NCBI GenBank assembly: GCA_039972875.1
Contig: JBDWMA010000012.1
Coordinates: forward strand, 1 to 64,000
Length of the DNA stretch: 64,000 bases
From: Pseudoruegeria sp039972875
Lineage (GTDB): Bacteria > Pseudomonadota > Alphaproteobacteria > Rhodobacterales > Rhodobacteraceae
Direction of reading: 5' to 3'
The position numbers and the translations under genes are program-made. Every line of letters begins with the position of its first letter. Position 1 is the stretch's first letter. Under the pieces are notes generated by a model, which was not told the origin of the DNA, ran no database searches, and saw only the letters and a program-made list of their open reading frames with translations. Below are positions 51,785 to 61,437 of the stretch, in pieces.

Positions 51785-53599
51785 ATGAGACCCCTATTTT
51801 CGCCAAAACCGGGATTCCGGAGCCTTTTAGTCTCAATTCTCTTATGTGGGGGAATCGCTCATGCTGAACCGCAGCATGGCATAGCTATGTATGGTGACCC
51901 TGCATTACCACCGGATTTTGTGTCTCTACCCTATGCAAACCCAGATGCCCCCAAAGGAGGACGGATCGTTTTGGGGGAAGGCGGAAGTTTTGATTCCCTA
52001 AATCCACACATTCGAAAAGGGCGTGTACCGTGGATGTTAAGGTTTTATGCCCACGAAAGCTTGATGGCGCGTAGTTATGACGAACCTTTTACACTTTATG
52101 GGCTTTTAGCCGAATCGGTTGAGACAAATCCTGAACGTACCTGGGTTGAATACACCCTTCGAGAAGAGGCACGTTTCTCAGATGGAAGCCCTGTGACCGT
52201 CGAAGACGTGTTGTGGTCTTATGAAACACTCGGAACAGTTGGTCATCCGCGATATTTGAGTGCTTGGACTAAAGTCGAACAGGCTAAGATCACGGGTCCA
52301 CGTTCGATCCGGTTTACCTTTAATGCTGAGGACCGGGAGTTGCCTTTGATCCTTGGAATGCGTCCCATTCTGAAGAAAGCGCAGTGGGAGGGCAAAGATT
52401 TTACGGATAGCGGGCTTGATGATCTTCCAATTTCGTCTGCTCCCTATGTGATAGATGGGTTCGAGGCGGGTCGTTATGTATCGCTAAAACGAAATCCAGA
52501 TTATTGGGGCAAAGATCTCCCGGTAAATAAGGGGCGCGCCAACCTTGATGAAATTCGTATGGAGTTCTTTACCGACGCCACCGCGATGTTTGAGGCCTTT
52601 AAGGGAGGATTGTTAACGTCCAACCGCGAAACCGACGCCGCGAAATGGGATTCTCAATATGATTTCCCGGCCATCACCGACGGCGAGGTCGTTAAAACCC
52701 TAATCCCGCACCAACGACCAACCGGGATCGAAGGGTTTGTCATGAACACTCGGTTACCACAATTTAAAGACTGGCGCGTTCGTCAGGCGATGATCGAACT
52801 ATTTAATTTTGAATTCATCAACGACACACTTAACGGTGGTGCCTTGCCCCGCATTCCATCCTACTTCGCAAACTCCGTCCTTGGCATGTCACAGGGTCCA
52901 GCACAGGGCAAAGTGCTTGAATTGCTTCAACCGTTTGCAGACGATCTGACGCCCGGAACAATAGAAGGTTATAGCCTGCCGTCGTCAGATGGTACGGTTC
53001 GCAATCGAAAGAATACCCGTAATGCTCTGATGTTATTCGCAGAAGCGGGTTGGACAGTACAGGATGGCGTGATGCGAAATGAAACGGGTCAAGCATTTAC
53101 CTTTGAAATTTTACTATCTCAAGGCAGCAGTCAGCATCAGGCCATAATTGATATGTACACATCAGCTCTTGGTCGTGTTGGCATAACGCCAAAAATCACA
53201 ACGGTTGAAAGCGCCCAATATAAGGAACGGACAACGGGATATGATTTTGGAATGGCCTATTATCAACGCGGCCTGTCTCTTTCTCCTGGGAATGAACAAA
53301 CGAATTACTGGGGGTCCGACGGTGTCACCGAACCAGGGTCTCGCAACTGGATGGGTATGACTTCACCGGCAGCCGAAACCATGATTGACACGATGTTGGC
53401 GGCAACCAACCAAGAGGAATTCCGTTCTGCTGTCAAAGCATTGGACCGCGTTCTTACAGCAGGTCGTTACGTTATTCCGATTTGGTATTCAAACACAAGC
53501 CGTTTGGCCCATGACGTTAACTTGCACCATCCAGATCATCTCCCGATGTATGGCGATTGGATCAAATTCCAACCAGATGTCTGGTGGTATGAAGAATAA
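51785..53599 (+). CDS. Periplasmic solute-binding protein, peptide/nickel (SBP_bac_5) type
   Basis: The 604-residue protein has a signal peptide (about 1-27, ending GIAHAEP). The type II binding-protein fold shows HGIAMYGDPALPPDF near the N-terminus, typical of the YejA/microcin-C-like branch, then YTLREEARFSDGSPVTVEDVLWS and SAPYVIDGFEAGRYVSLKRNPDYWG (the SBP_bac_5 signature), and PGSRNWMGMTSPAAETM. The size matches YejA-like proteins. Permease and ATPase genes, which normally follow, are absent; a terminator follows and then an oppositely oriented regulator. It must borrow a transporter encoded elsewhere or be an orphan. Confidence 0.85.
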   Translation: MRPLFSPKPGFRSLLVSILLCGGIAHAEPQHGIAMYGDPALPPDFVSLPYANPDAPKGGRIVLGEGGSFDSLNPHIRKGRVPWMLRFYAHESLMARSYDEPFTLYGLLAESVETNPERTWVEYTLREEARFSDGSPVTVEDVLWSYETLGTVGHPRYLSAWTKVEQAKITGPRSIRFTFNAEDRELPLILGMRPILKKAQWEGKDFTDSGLDDLPISSAPYVIDGFEAGRYVSLKRNPDYWGKDLPVNKGRANLDEIRMEFFTDATAMFEAFKGGLLTSNRETDAAKWDSQYDFPAITDGEVVKTLIPHQRPTGIEGFVMNTRLPQFKDWRVRQAMIELFNFEFINDTLNGGALPRIPSYFANSVLGMSQGPAQGKVLELLQPFADDLTPGTIEGYSLPSSDGTVRNRKNTRNALMLFAEAGWTVQDGVMRNETGQAFTFEILLSQGSSQHQAIIDMYTSALGRVGITPKITTVESAQYKERTTGYDFGMAYYQRGLSLSPGNEQTNYWGSDGVTEPGSRNWMGMTSPAAETMIDTMLAATNQEEFRSAVKALDRVLTAGRYVIPIWYSNTSRLAHDVNLHHPDHLPMYGDWIKFQPDVWWYEE

Positions 53600-53633
53600 A
53601 TCGTCGGAGACGGTCATCTAAACAAAACAACAG

Positions 53634-53663
53634 GGCTGTCGACAAATAGTGGCGGCCTTTTTT
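53634..53663 (+). terminator. Terminator after the solute-binding protein gene
   Basis: GGCTGTC pairs with GGCGGCC (two T-G wobbles) and is followed by six T. Confidence 0.5.
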
Positions 53664-53666
53664 ATA

Positions 53667-54326
53667 TCAGGTGAGCGAAGTGACCCACAAAATTGTAGCG
53701 TCATCCTCTGAGAGAGACACCACGTTGTGACCCATCGTTGCATCATAATAAGCGCTGTCACCGCGTTTCAGTTCAATCGGTTCATAAAACTCGGTAAAAA
53801 GTTTAACGATTCCCGTTAAAACATAGAGGAATTCTTCTCCATCATGGCGTACCCAACCATCGAAATCCTCAAAGTGGCGTGCTCTAATGCGGGCGCGATA
53901 GGGTAACATGTGTTTTTTGGTCAATTGAGTGGCCAGCAACTCATGTTCGTATGTGGTGGTGACATGCGCTGTCCCACTGCTCATTTGTGTAACGACCATC
54001 CGACCGTTGACTTGGGTCCGTGATGGTTGGGTAAACAGCTGCGGCACTGATATTTCAAGTCCGTCAGCAAGCTTCTTGAGGGCCTCATATGTCGGAGACA
54101 TTTGTCCATTTTCAATTTTGGATAATGTTGACCGAGCTAAACCAGCCTGATTTGCCGCTTGTTCAAGTGTCCATTTACGATCTTTTCGCAATTGTCGAAC
54201 CCGCTCCCCCAGGTTCAGTGGTTCGGCGTGGGAGGTATCGCCATTTTCGCGAGCAATACGGATAATTTTTGTTTGTTCATCATCAGTCATATGCGCGTTA
54301 TAGGTGAAAGCCCGAACATCTTGCAA
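53667..54326 (-). CDS. XRE-family regulator with C-terminal cupin domain
   Basis: The protein has 219 residues from the first ATG; a start at 54290 (MTDDEQ) is also possible. The HTH lies at about 45-100: LGERVRQLRKDRKWTLEQAANQAGLARSTLSKIENGQMSPTYEALKKLADGL. A cupin barrel at about 140-215 includes DGEEFLYVLTGIVKLFTE and LKRGDSAYYDATMGHNVVSL. Regulators of this type sense small molecules and often repress adjacent catabolic or stress genes. It is divergent from the acyl-CoA synthetase gene with only 29 bp between starts, so it very probably controls that operon and itself. Confidence 0.82.
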   Translation of the reverse strand: MQDVRAFTYNAHMTDDEQTKIIRIARENGDTSHAEPLNLGERVRQLRKDRKWTLEQAANQAGLARSTLSKIENGQMSPTYEALKKLADGLEISVPQLFTQPSRTQVNGRMVVTQMSSGTAHVTTTYEHELLATQLTKKHMLPYRARIRARHFEDFDGWVRHDGEEFLYVLTGIVKLFTEFYEPIELKRGDSAYYDATMGHNVVSLSEDDATILWVTSLT

Positions 54327-54355
54327 CGATGCAAAATTAGCTCAAAGTTATCAAT

Positions 54356-55888
54356 ATGTATTCTCTGTTTGACCAAGGCACCTGCGATCCCTGCCCCGCA
54401 TCCTTTAATATGACGGCATATGTTCTTGCTCAGGCTGGCGTGTATACCGACAAAGAAGCCCTACTTATCGTTTCAAAAAATGGTGTTGAAACTTACACCT
54501 ATCAGGCGTTGGAACGGTCAGTCCTTGGCATCGCAACTGGATTTCAATCTATGGGTCTGCGGTCGGGCCAGCGCGTTCTTTTGCGTCTTGGCAATACCGT
54601 AGATTTTCCACTGGCATTCCTTGCCGCGTTGGCAGTCGATTTGGTTCCGATCCCAACGTCTTCATTATTGACGTCAATAGAATGCGATAAGATAGTGGCT
54701 GAAATCAAACCATCTATCATCATCGCAGCAGACGGTATTGCCTGTCCAACGGACCGCGCTATTCCTAGAATTGACGTGTCCGCCCTACGGGCTATGCGCC
54801 GCAATCCTGTTGCAAAATACGTTTATGGCGACCCCAACCGTCTTGGATATATAATTTATACATCAGGCACATCTGGGGTCCCGAGGGCTGTTTGCCACGC
54901 ACACCGTGCAATTTGGGCTCGTAGAATGATGTGGCGCGGCTGGTACGGACTCTCATCTGAGGATCGATTGCTTCATGCGGGAGCGTTTAACTGGACCTAT
55001 ACGTTAGGGACAGGGTTAATGGATCCTTGGACAGTTGGGGCAACCGCAATTATCCCAGGTCTTGATCATACACCTGCAGAGCTTCCGCAGTTAATGTCTG
55101 ACCACAAAGTTAGTCTTTTTGCTGCAGCTCCAGGGGTTTACAGACAGATCCTCAAACATAAAAATTTGCAAAAGGTGCCCACTTTGCGACATGGATTGTC
55201 TGCTGGGGAGAAACTCCCCGATAGAACGCGGGCCTCCTGGAAAGAAACCATGGGTACAGAAATTTACGAAGCATTCGGAATGTCGGAATGTTCTACTTTT
55301 CTGTCAGGCTCACCCGATAAGAAACCTCCGCCGGGTACCTCTGGTTTTCCGCAGGTGGGGCGTCGCGTGGCCATTGTGAATTCGAACGGCGATCCCGTGC
55401 CCTATGATCAAACAGGCATTTTGGCCATTAGCCGCGCTGACCCGGGATTAATGCTCGGATATTACAACGCGGAAAAAGCAACCGAGGATAAATTTGTTGG
55501 GGAATGGTTTCTGACAGGCGATATGGCCAGCATGGATCAAAACGGAGCCGTGCAATACAAGGGGCGCAACGATGACATGATGAACGCAGGTGGATTTCGG
55601 GTAAGCCCACTGGAAGTCGAACATGCCATTAACGCTTTCCCCGGAATACAAGAATCAGCGGCCGTTGAGGTTGAAGTCAAGCCTGACACAACCGTCATCG
55701 CCGCCTTCTTTACGTCTGATACATCTATTTCTGAAACATCACTTCACAGTTTTGTAATCGAACGATTAGCGGGTTACAAATCCCCACGGATGTATAAACA
55801 TGTTCCAGAACTGCCCAAAGGGGCAAACGGAAAAATCCTACGTCAAAAAATACGCGAACTTTATGAGGCAAGCCATGGAAAAACTTGA
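54356..55888 (+). CDS. Acyl-CoA synthetase (benzoate-CoA-ligase-like AMP-binding enzyme)
   Basis: The 510-residue class I adenylate-forming enzyme has P-loop IIYTSGTSGVPRAVCHAHRA, A5 motif GTEIYEAFGMSEC, A7 GDMASMDQNGAVQYKGRNDDMMNAGGFRVSPLEVE and the A10 lysine region LPKGANGKILRQKIRE. It activates a carboxylate as acyl-AMP and transfers it to CoA. The GMSEC motif is closer to benzoate and short-chain acyl-CoA ligases than to long-chain ones. The substrate cannot be fixed. It is first in an operon with the DsbA-like and MFS genes. Confidence 0.85.
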   Translation: MYSLFDQGTCDPCPASFNMTAYVLAQAGVYTDKEALLIVSKNGVETYTYQALERSVLGIATGFQSMGLRSGQRVLLRLGNTVDFPLAFLAALAVDLVPIPTSSLLTSIECDKIVAEIKPSIIIAADGIACPTDRAIPRIDVSALRAMRRNPVAKYVYGDPNRLGYIIYTSGTSGVPRAVCHAHRAIWARRMMWRGWYGLSSEDRLLHAGAFNWTYTLGTGLMDPWTVGATAIIPGLDHTPAELPQLMSDHKVSLFAAAPGVYRQILKHKNLQKVPTLRHGLSAGEKLPDRTRASWKETMGTEIYEAFGMSECSTFLSGSPDKKPPPGTSGFPQVGRRVAIVNSNGDPVPYDQTGILAISRADPGLMLGYYNAEKATEDKFVGEWFLTGDMASMDQNGAVQYKGRNDDMMNAGGFRVSPLEVEHAINAFPGIQESAAVEVEVKPDTTVIAAFFTSDTSISETSLHSFVIERLAGYKSPRMYKHVPELPKGANGKILRQKIRELYEASHGKT

Positions 55889-56513
55889 TATTATTTCTGA
55901 TCCGATTTGCCCTTGGTGCTATATCGGCAAAACCCGTCTTGAAAAAGCTTTGGCAGAATATGAAGGTCATCCATTTGCAATTGAATGGCATCCTTTTCAG
56001 CTGAACCCAGATATGCCGGCGGAGGGCATGGATCGCCGCGCATATCTTGAAGCAAAATTTGGCGGCAAAGAGGGGGCTGTCCGGGTTTACGGAGGGATTG
56101 CCAAAGAAGCTGAGGCCTCCGGGTTGGCTATCAATTTCGAAGGTATTCAAAGAACTCCGAACACCATTGATGCGCACCGGCTTATTCATTGGGCTGGTTT
56201 AGAAGCCTTGCAAAACGATATGGTGGATGCCCTTTTCAAGGCCTATTTTGAAGACGGAAAAGATATCGGTGACCGCGCGGTTCTTGCTGATTTGGCTCAG
56301 TCCGTTGGATTGGATCGTAAAGTGATTGCCCGCGCTTTGGAAACTGATGCTGATATAGAAATGATCAGAGACCGCGATGCACACTCCCGAAAAATGGGTG
56401 TGACTGGGGTGCCTACATTTGTTGTGGCGCAGCAACATGTTTTATCCGGCGCACAACCTGCAGACCTATGGGTGAAAGTTATCGAAGAAATTTCTGTAGA
56501 AGATACTGAATAA
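55875..56513 (+). CDS. DsbA-family oxidoreductase (FrnE/2-hydroxychromene-2-carboxylate isomerase-like)
   Basis: The protein has 212 residues from the ATG preceded by GAGG; it overlaps the end of the ligase gene by 14 bp. The active-site motif CPWC lies in SDPICPWCYIGKTRLEKAL, and VTGVPTFVV supplies the cis-proline loop. No signal peptide is present, so the protein is cytosolic, unlike periplasmic DsbA. Relatives act as disulfide oxidoreductases or glutathione-linked isomerases. The operon with an acyl-CoA ligase hints at aromatic or acid metabolism. Its stop abuts the MFS start. Confidence 0.85.
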   Translation: MEKLDIISDPICPWCYIGKTRLEKALAEYEGHPFAIEWHPFQLNPDMPAEGMDRRAYLEAKFGGKEGAVRVYGGIAKEAEASGLAINFEGIQRTPNTIDAHRLIHWAGLEALQNDMVDALFKAYFEDGKDIGDRAVLADLAQSVGLDRKVIARALETDADIEMIRDRDAHSRKMGVTGVPTFVVAQQHVLSGAQPADLWVKVIEEISVEDTE

Positions 56514-57715
56514 TGATCCGTAAACCATTGAGGGAAAAAGAGTTTATCGCTCTTTGTGCGCTCATGATGGCGATGATTGCGATTGCCATCGATGCGATGC
56601 TACCTGCTTTATCAGAAATCGGACATACACTGTCCCCTGACACCCCAGAGCGCGCCCCATTGGTGATCGCATTTTATGTCTTTGGCATGGGGGTGGGTAC
56701 GCTTTTTGTTGGGCCAATGTCTGACACGCTTGGTCGGCGCCCGGTATTGCTATTTGGAACAGGTTTGTACTGCGTCGCCGCAATTATTTGTTGGCGTACG
56801 GATTCATTTGAAATGCTGCTGTTGGCCCGCATCCTACAGGGGGTCGGCGTTGCAGGTCCCCGTGTGGTGACACAGGCTATCATTCGTGATCTGTACCACG
56901 GTGAGAAAATGGCAAAGGTCGTCTCCTTCATGATGATGATTTTTGTGCTTGTTCCCGCTGTCGCACCTGCGATGGGGCAGTTGGTTATGATCAATTTTGG
57001 CTGGCGCGCTATCTTTTTGACCTTCGTGCTGTTTGCTCTCATCCTTGGTACGTGGTTTTTTATTCGTCAGCCCGAAACCCTGGCTGTTGATCAACGACGT
57101 CCTTTTACCTTTACGTCTTTTATCAGCGCGAGCCGCGAAATGATGTCCATCCACATGGTCCGCGTATCAATTATTGTGCAAACACTGACACTTGGCATGC
57201 TTTTCTCAATGATTTCACTTGTTCAACCCATGTTCGAGTTTACCTACGGACGGGGTGATGATTTCGCGATGTGGTTTGCTGGTCTCGCCTTGATTGCTGG
57301 GACTGCAAACCTTGTAAACGCGCGTTTGGTTGAACGTTTAGGGATGCGGCCGCTGGCGACTTTTGGGTATTTAATCCAATGCGTATTTGCAGCGTTAGCG
57401 CTCATCCTTGCCGTAACAGGCCAGCTACATTTCTTGTTGTTTGTCGTTTGGATCCTGTCCCTCTTTTATATGGTTGGATTTACGCTGGGGAATCTTAACG
57501 CCTTGGCGATGGAACCCTTAGGGCACATCGCGGGGATCGCATCATCAGTGATTGGGGCTGTTTCCACAATCGGTGGTGCGATCGTCTCAGCCGTTGTCGG
57601 AATTACTTTTACCGGGACCGTCACTCCATTGGCAGTCACCTGTCTTTTGTGTTCCGTGTCAGCTGTTGTCTTGATGCGAAGCATTGCCAATGAAGAACGC
57701 GTTAAACTCACATAA
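56513..57715 (+). CDS. MFS transporter, Bcr/CflA drug-resistance type
   Basis: The 400-residue transporter has twelve predicted membrane segments. EFIALCALMMAMIAIAIDAMLPALSEIG is the Bcr/CflA-type start with the conserved Asp in helix 1. GMGVGTLFVGPMSDTLGRRPVLL is MFS motif A between helices 2 and 3, and RILQGVGVAGPRVVTQAIIRD is motif B/C. Members export drugs, sulfonamides or metabolites by proton antiport. The start overlaps the stop of the DsbA-like gene (TAATG). The substrate is unknown; export of the acid handled by the neighbouring ligase is possible. Confidence 0.86.
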   Translation: MIRKPLREKEFIALCALMMAMIAIAIDAMLPALSEIGHTLSPDTPERAPLVIAFYVFGMGVGTLFVGPMSDTLGRRPVLLFGTGLYCVAAIICWRTDSFEMLLLARILQGVGVAGPRVVTQAIIRDLYHGEKMAKVVSFMMMIFVLVPAVAPAMGQLVMINFGWRAIFLTFVLFALILGTWFFIRQPETLAVDQRRPFTFTSFISASREMMSIHMVRVSIIVQTLTLGMLFSMISLVQPMFEFTYGRGDDFAMWFAGLALIAGTANLVNARLVERLGMRPLATFGYLIQCVFAALALILAVTGQLHFLLFVVWILSLFYMVGFTLGNLNALAMEPLGHIAGIASSVIGAVSTIGGAIVSAVVGITFTGTVTPLAVTCLLCSVSAVVLMRSIANEERVKLT

Positions 57716-57902
57716 GTATCGTTTGAATCCGATGGATGGGCGAGTGTTACGATTGTGGAATATCGATATATTCACGCAATAGTTGTAATTCATCGATAAT
57801 CTCACATAGTAATATTATTATGTTTTGAAGTGCTGTATACGGCCTCCACACCTCATGGCAGAGGACGCTATCGCTCACACGACACTATGTCCTTTGTCAA
57901 AG

Positions 57903-57933
57903 TCCCGCTCATATTGGGGATATATGAGCGGGA
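57903..57933. terminator. Hairpin between convergent MFS and mfd genes
   Basis: A perfect 12-bp stem (TCCCGCTCATAT / ATATGAGCGGGA) has a 7-base loop. No long T run follows in either direction. It probably ends transcripts from both sides or stabilises their 3' ends. Confidence 0.5.
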
Positions 57934-57935
57934 AT

Positions 57936-60900
57936 TTAATTAGACTTTTGTTGCTTTTTCTTTTTCTCAGCGACAACTTTTTCGGCTAAATCTCGCGCGA
58001 TTGCGAAGGCACCTTTAATTTTATCTGCGTCACTATTCCAATCGCGTCGTACGACGATCTTATTGTCACGAACTTTTGCGAGTCCGTTCTGAGCATTGAT
58101 AAACTCAACCAACCCTGCTGGAGATGCAAACTTATCGTTGTGGAACTGAATGGTTGCACCTTTTGGTCCACCATCCAATTTGGCAATTCCAGCCCGTTTG
58201 CACATCGCCTTGATGCGCACCACCAACATCAAGGTGTTCACTTCTTTTGGCAGTTTGCCGAAGCGGTCAATCAGCTCCGCTGCAAAGCCTTCGAGTTCCA
58301 CTTTTGTCGTTAAACCAGATAATCTGCGATACAAACCAAGTCGCACATCCAGATCTGGAACAAAGGCCTCTGGGATTAGGACCGGAACACCCAGATTGAT
58401 CTGCGGGGCCCATTGATCATTCTCTTCCGACAAGCCCTCCATCTGACCAGACTTAATCTTGGCCACGGCTTCTTCGAGCATAGATTGATACAGCTCAAAT
58501 CCGACATCCCGCATTTGACCGGATTGCTCTTCGCCCAACAGGTTACCCGCACCACGAATATCCAGATCTTGACTGGCTAGAGTAAAGCCAGCGCCAAGTG
58601 TATCAAGGCTGCCCAACACACGAAGGCGCTTCTCAGCGCTTTGCGTCAGTGGCTTACGTGGCTTCGTCGTAAGATAGGCATAAGCGCGGGTTTTAGAACG
58701 GCCCACCCGTCCACGAATTTGATACAGCTGAGACAGACCGAACATATCTGCCCGATGCACAATCATGGTATTGGCGGTTGGAATATCTAAACCGCTTTCA
58801 ACAATCGTGGTCGCCAGGAGAACGTCATATTTGCCGTCATAAAACGCATTCATTCGATCATCGAGTTCACCGGCAGCCAACTGGCCATGACCGACGACAA
58901 AACTGACTTCGGGAACTTGTTCCCGTAAAAACGCCTCCATATCCGGGAGGTCCTTAACGCGTGGCACCACAAAAAAGCTTTGCCCACCGCGATAATGTTC
59001 ACGCAATAAGGCTTCTCTCAAGGTGACGGTATCAAATTCACTTACATAGGTTCGAATGGCGAGGCGATCGACCGGTGGCGTGCCAATGATCGATAAATCG
59101 CGAACGCCGGACAAAGACATCTGAAGGGTTCGCGGAATAGGAGTCGCCGTCAACGTCAGGACATGCACGTCGGAACGCATGTTTTTAAGCCGCTCTTTAT
59201 GACCAACTCCAAAGTGTTGTTCCTCGTCGATAATCAGCATGCCAAGGTTTTTGAACCGAATGGCTTTCGCCAAAAGTGCGTGAGTGCCGATGACGATGTC
59301 AACTGTGCCTCGCGACATGCCATCTCGGGTCTGGGCCGCGTCCTTTGCGCTAACAAATCTGGATAGCTGTCTGACTTCTAGTGGAAAACCACGAAACCGC
59401 TCCGCAAAACTTTTGTAATGTTGACGGGCCAGCAAAGTTGTTGGTGCAATGATCGCAACCTGAACACCTGACATCGCCGCAACAAAAGCAGCCCGCATTG
59501 CAACTTCGGTTTTACCAAAGCCAACGTCTCCGCAGACAAGACGATCCATTGGACGACCCTGCCCCAGATCCTCAAGGACATCCCCAATTGCATTCAGTTG
59601 ATCCTCTGTTTCTTGATATGGGAAACGCGCGCAAAAGGAATCCCACATGCCGTCTGGTGGTTCCATAATTTGCGCCGAACGAAGCTCCCGCTCAGCCGCA
59701 ATCCGAATAAGTCGATCAGCGATTTCGCGGATGCGTTCTTTAAGCTTGGCCTTTTTAGCCTGCCACGCGCCACCGCCCAGTCGATCAAGCAACCCTTCAT
59801 CATGGCCATACCGGCTAAGTAACTCGATATTCTCGACAGGTAAAAACAGCCGATCACCGCCATGATATTCAAGCGCAATACACTCGTGGGCCGCACCTGC
59901 CGCGGTGACAACTTCGAGCCCAATGTAACGCCCAATCCCGTGATCAACATGAACGATCAAATCACTAGGACTCAGGCTTTGGGTTTCCGTCAAAAAGTTT
60001 TCGGCACGTTTTTTACGTTTGCCAGATCGGATAAGCCGATCGCCTAGAACATCCTGCTCAGAAATGACGGTGATACCATCCCCTTCAAAACCATGCTCTA
60101 ACGCCCAGACTGCTAGAAATATGCCACCCTTGCCTTCTGGCACATCGTTAAAATCGTGGACAAGCTGAGCGTCGCCTAAGCCTTCATCCTCAATCAATCC
60201 CATCAACCGTTCGCGGGCACCTTCGGAATAGCTGGCAATGACAACTTGTGAATTTCCGCGTTTTTCACGAATATGATCAGCCAACGCCCCAAAAAGGCTA
60301 ACAGATTCCAATTGGCGCTCGGGGGAGAAGTTGCGTCCAATTCGACCCGCCATGTCCAAAACACTGGCACCTGTGGCCTGGGGCAACTGGCTTAATTGAA
60401 GAACCCGTTGATCCGTTACTTCTGCGACCCAGCCTTCATCATCCAGATATAACTCTTCCGGGGGACAGGGTTTATAGACAGAATCCAACTTTCCCTTTTG
60501 GTCCATCGCAAGTTTGCGCGTCTCGTATTGATCAATTATCCCTTCCCACCGCGACAGGCGTGCAGGGGTTAACTGATCATCGACAACGACGGATGCGGTC
60601 GGCAAATAGTCAAATAAGGTTTCAAGCTTTTCATGGAAAAACGGCAACCAGTGCTCAATACCTTGATGTTTTCGACCTGCACTAACGGCCTCATACAACG
60701 GATCATCCGTTCCTGCCGCCCCAAAAGCGATCCGGTAATTCTGCCGAAATCGCGTTATCGCAGCGTCATCAAGAATTACCTCAGAAACGGGTGCCAATTC
60801 GATCACAGACAACTTTTCGGTGGTTCGCTGAGTGACAGGATCAAAACGCCGCGCCCCGTCCAGAACATCCCCAAACAGATCCAGACGTACGGGTCCGCTC

Positions 60901-61406
60901 TGTCCGGGTGGGTATATATCAATGATTCCGCCCCGTACGGCATAATCGCCCGGTTCAACCACTGTTGGCGATTGTACAAAGCCCATGCGTGTTAAAAAGG
61001 AACGCAGCGCTTTTTCGTCAATCCGCTGGTCAACTTCCGCAGTAAACGCCGCCCCTTTTAACACAGAACGTGCGGGAATCCGTTGGGTCGCGGCGTTCAA
61101 TGTGGTCAACAGGATAAAGCGTTTGGGCATCCCGTGGGCCAGCCCCGCCAATGTCGCCATCCGCGTCGCGGAGACATCTGCATTTGGGGACACACGATCA
61201 AAGGGCAAGCAATCCCAAGCTGGAAAGGTTATGACCGGTATTGATGGTGAAAAGAAGCGCAAAGCAGCCTGCATTGCGGCCATTCTTTTGTCATCGCGCG
61301 CAATATGGATCACAGGCCCGTCGGCCTTTGTCATTTCAGACAACAATAATTTGGCGTCATACCCTTCGGGTGCACCGCCAAGCGTCATATGCAGGGAATT
61401 TATCAT
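57936..61406 (-). CDS. mfd: Transcription-repair coupling factor Mfd
   Basis: The protein has 1156 residues from the ATG at 61406. The frame is open to a TTG at 61454, but that start would overlap the neighbouring gene. Mfd moves stalled RNA polymerase off DNA lesions and recruits UvrA. The UvrB-homology module lies at the N-terminus (GGAPEGYDAKLLL; VITFPAWDCLPFDRVSP) and the RNAP-interacting domain in the middle (LIVHVDHGIGRYIGLE). The RecG-like motor has GDVGFGKTEVAMRAA (Walker A), IIDEEQHFGVGHKERLK (DEEQ box) and TATPIPRTLQMSLSG. The TRCF C-terminal domain follows (VLIPEAFVPDLDVRLGLYRRL). Length and order are normal. Confidence 0.95.
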   Translation of the reverse strand: MINSLHMTLGGAPEGYDAKLLLSEMTKADGPVIHIARDDKRMAAMQAALRFFSPSIPVITFPAWDCLPFDRVSPNADVSATRMATLAGLAHGMPKRFILLTTLNAATQRIPARSVLKGAAFTAEVDQRIDEKALRSFLTRMGFVQSPTVVEPGDYAVRGGIIDIYPPGQSGPVRLDLFGDVLDGARRFDPVTQRTTEKLSVIELAPVSEVILDDAAITRFRQNYRIAFGAAGTDDPLYEAVSAGRKHQGIEHWLPFFHEKLETLFDYLPTASVVVDDQLTPARLSRWEGIIDQYETRKLAMDQKGKLDSVYKPCPPEELYLDDEGWVAEVTDQRVLQLSQLPQATGASVLDMAGRIGRNFSPERQLESVSLFGALADHIREKRGNSQVVIASYSEGARERLMGLIEDEGLGDAQLVHDFNDVPEGKGGIFLAVWALEHGFEGDGITVISEQDVLGDRLIRSGKRKKRAENFLTETQSLSPSDLIVHVDHGIGRYIGLEVVTAAGAAHECIALEYHGGDRLFLPVENIELLSRYGHDEGLLDRLGGGAWQAKKAKLKERIREIADRLIRIAAERELRSAQIMEPPDGMWDSFCARFPYQETEDQLNAIGDVLEDLGQGRPMDRLVCGDVGFGKTEVAMRAAFVAAMSGVQVAIIAPTTLLARQHYKSFAERFRGFPLEVRQLSRFVSAKDAAQTRDGMSRGTVDIVIGTHALLAKAIRFKNLGMLIIDEEQHFGVGHKERLKNMRSDVHVLTLTATPIPRTLQMSLSGVRDLSIIGTPPVDRLAIRTYVSEFDTVTLREALLREHYRGGQSFFVVPRVKDLPDMEAFLREQVPEVSFVVGHGQLAAGELDDRMNAFYDGKYDVLLATTIVESGLDIPTANTMIVHRADMFGLSQLYQIRGRVGRSKTRAYAYLTTKPRKPLTQSAEKRLRVLGSLDTLGAGFTLASQDLDIRGAGNLLGEEQSGQMRDVGFELYQSMLEEAVAKIKSGQMEGLSEENDQWAPQINLGVPVLIPEAFVPDLDVRLGLYRRLSGLTTKVELEGFAAELIDRFGKLPKEVNTLMLVVRIKAMCKRAGIAKLDGGPKGATIQFHNDKFASPAGLVEFINAQNGLAKVRDNKIVVRRDWNSDADKIKGAFAIARDLAEKVVAEKKKKQQKSN

Positions 61407-61437
61407 GCCCGTCGAGGTAACGTCCTCGCCAAAAATG

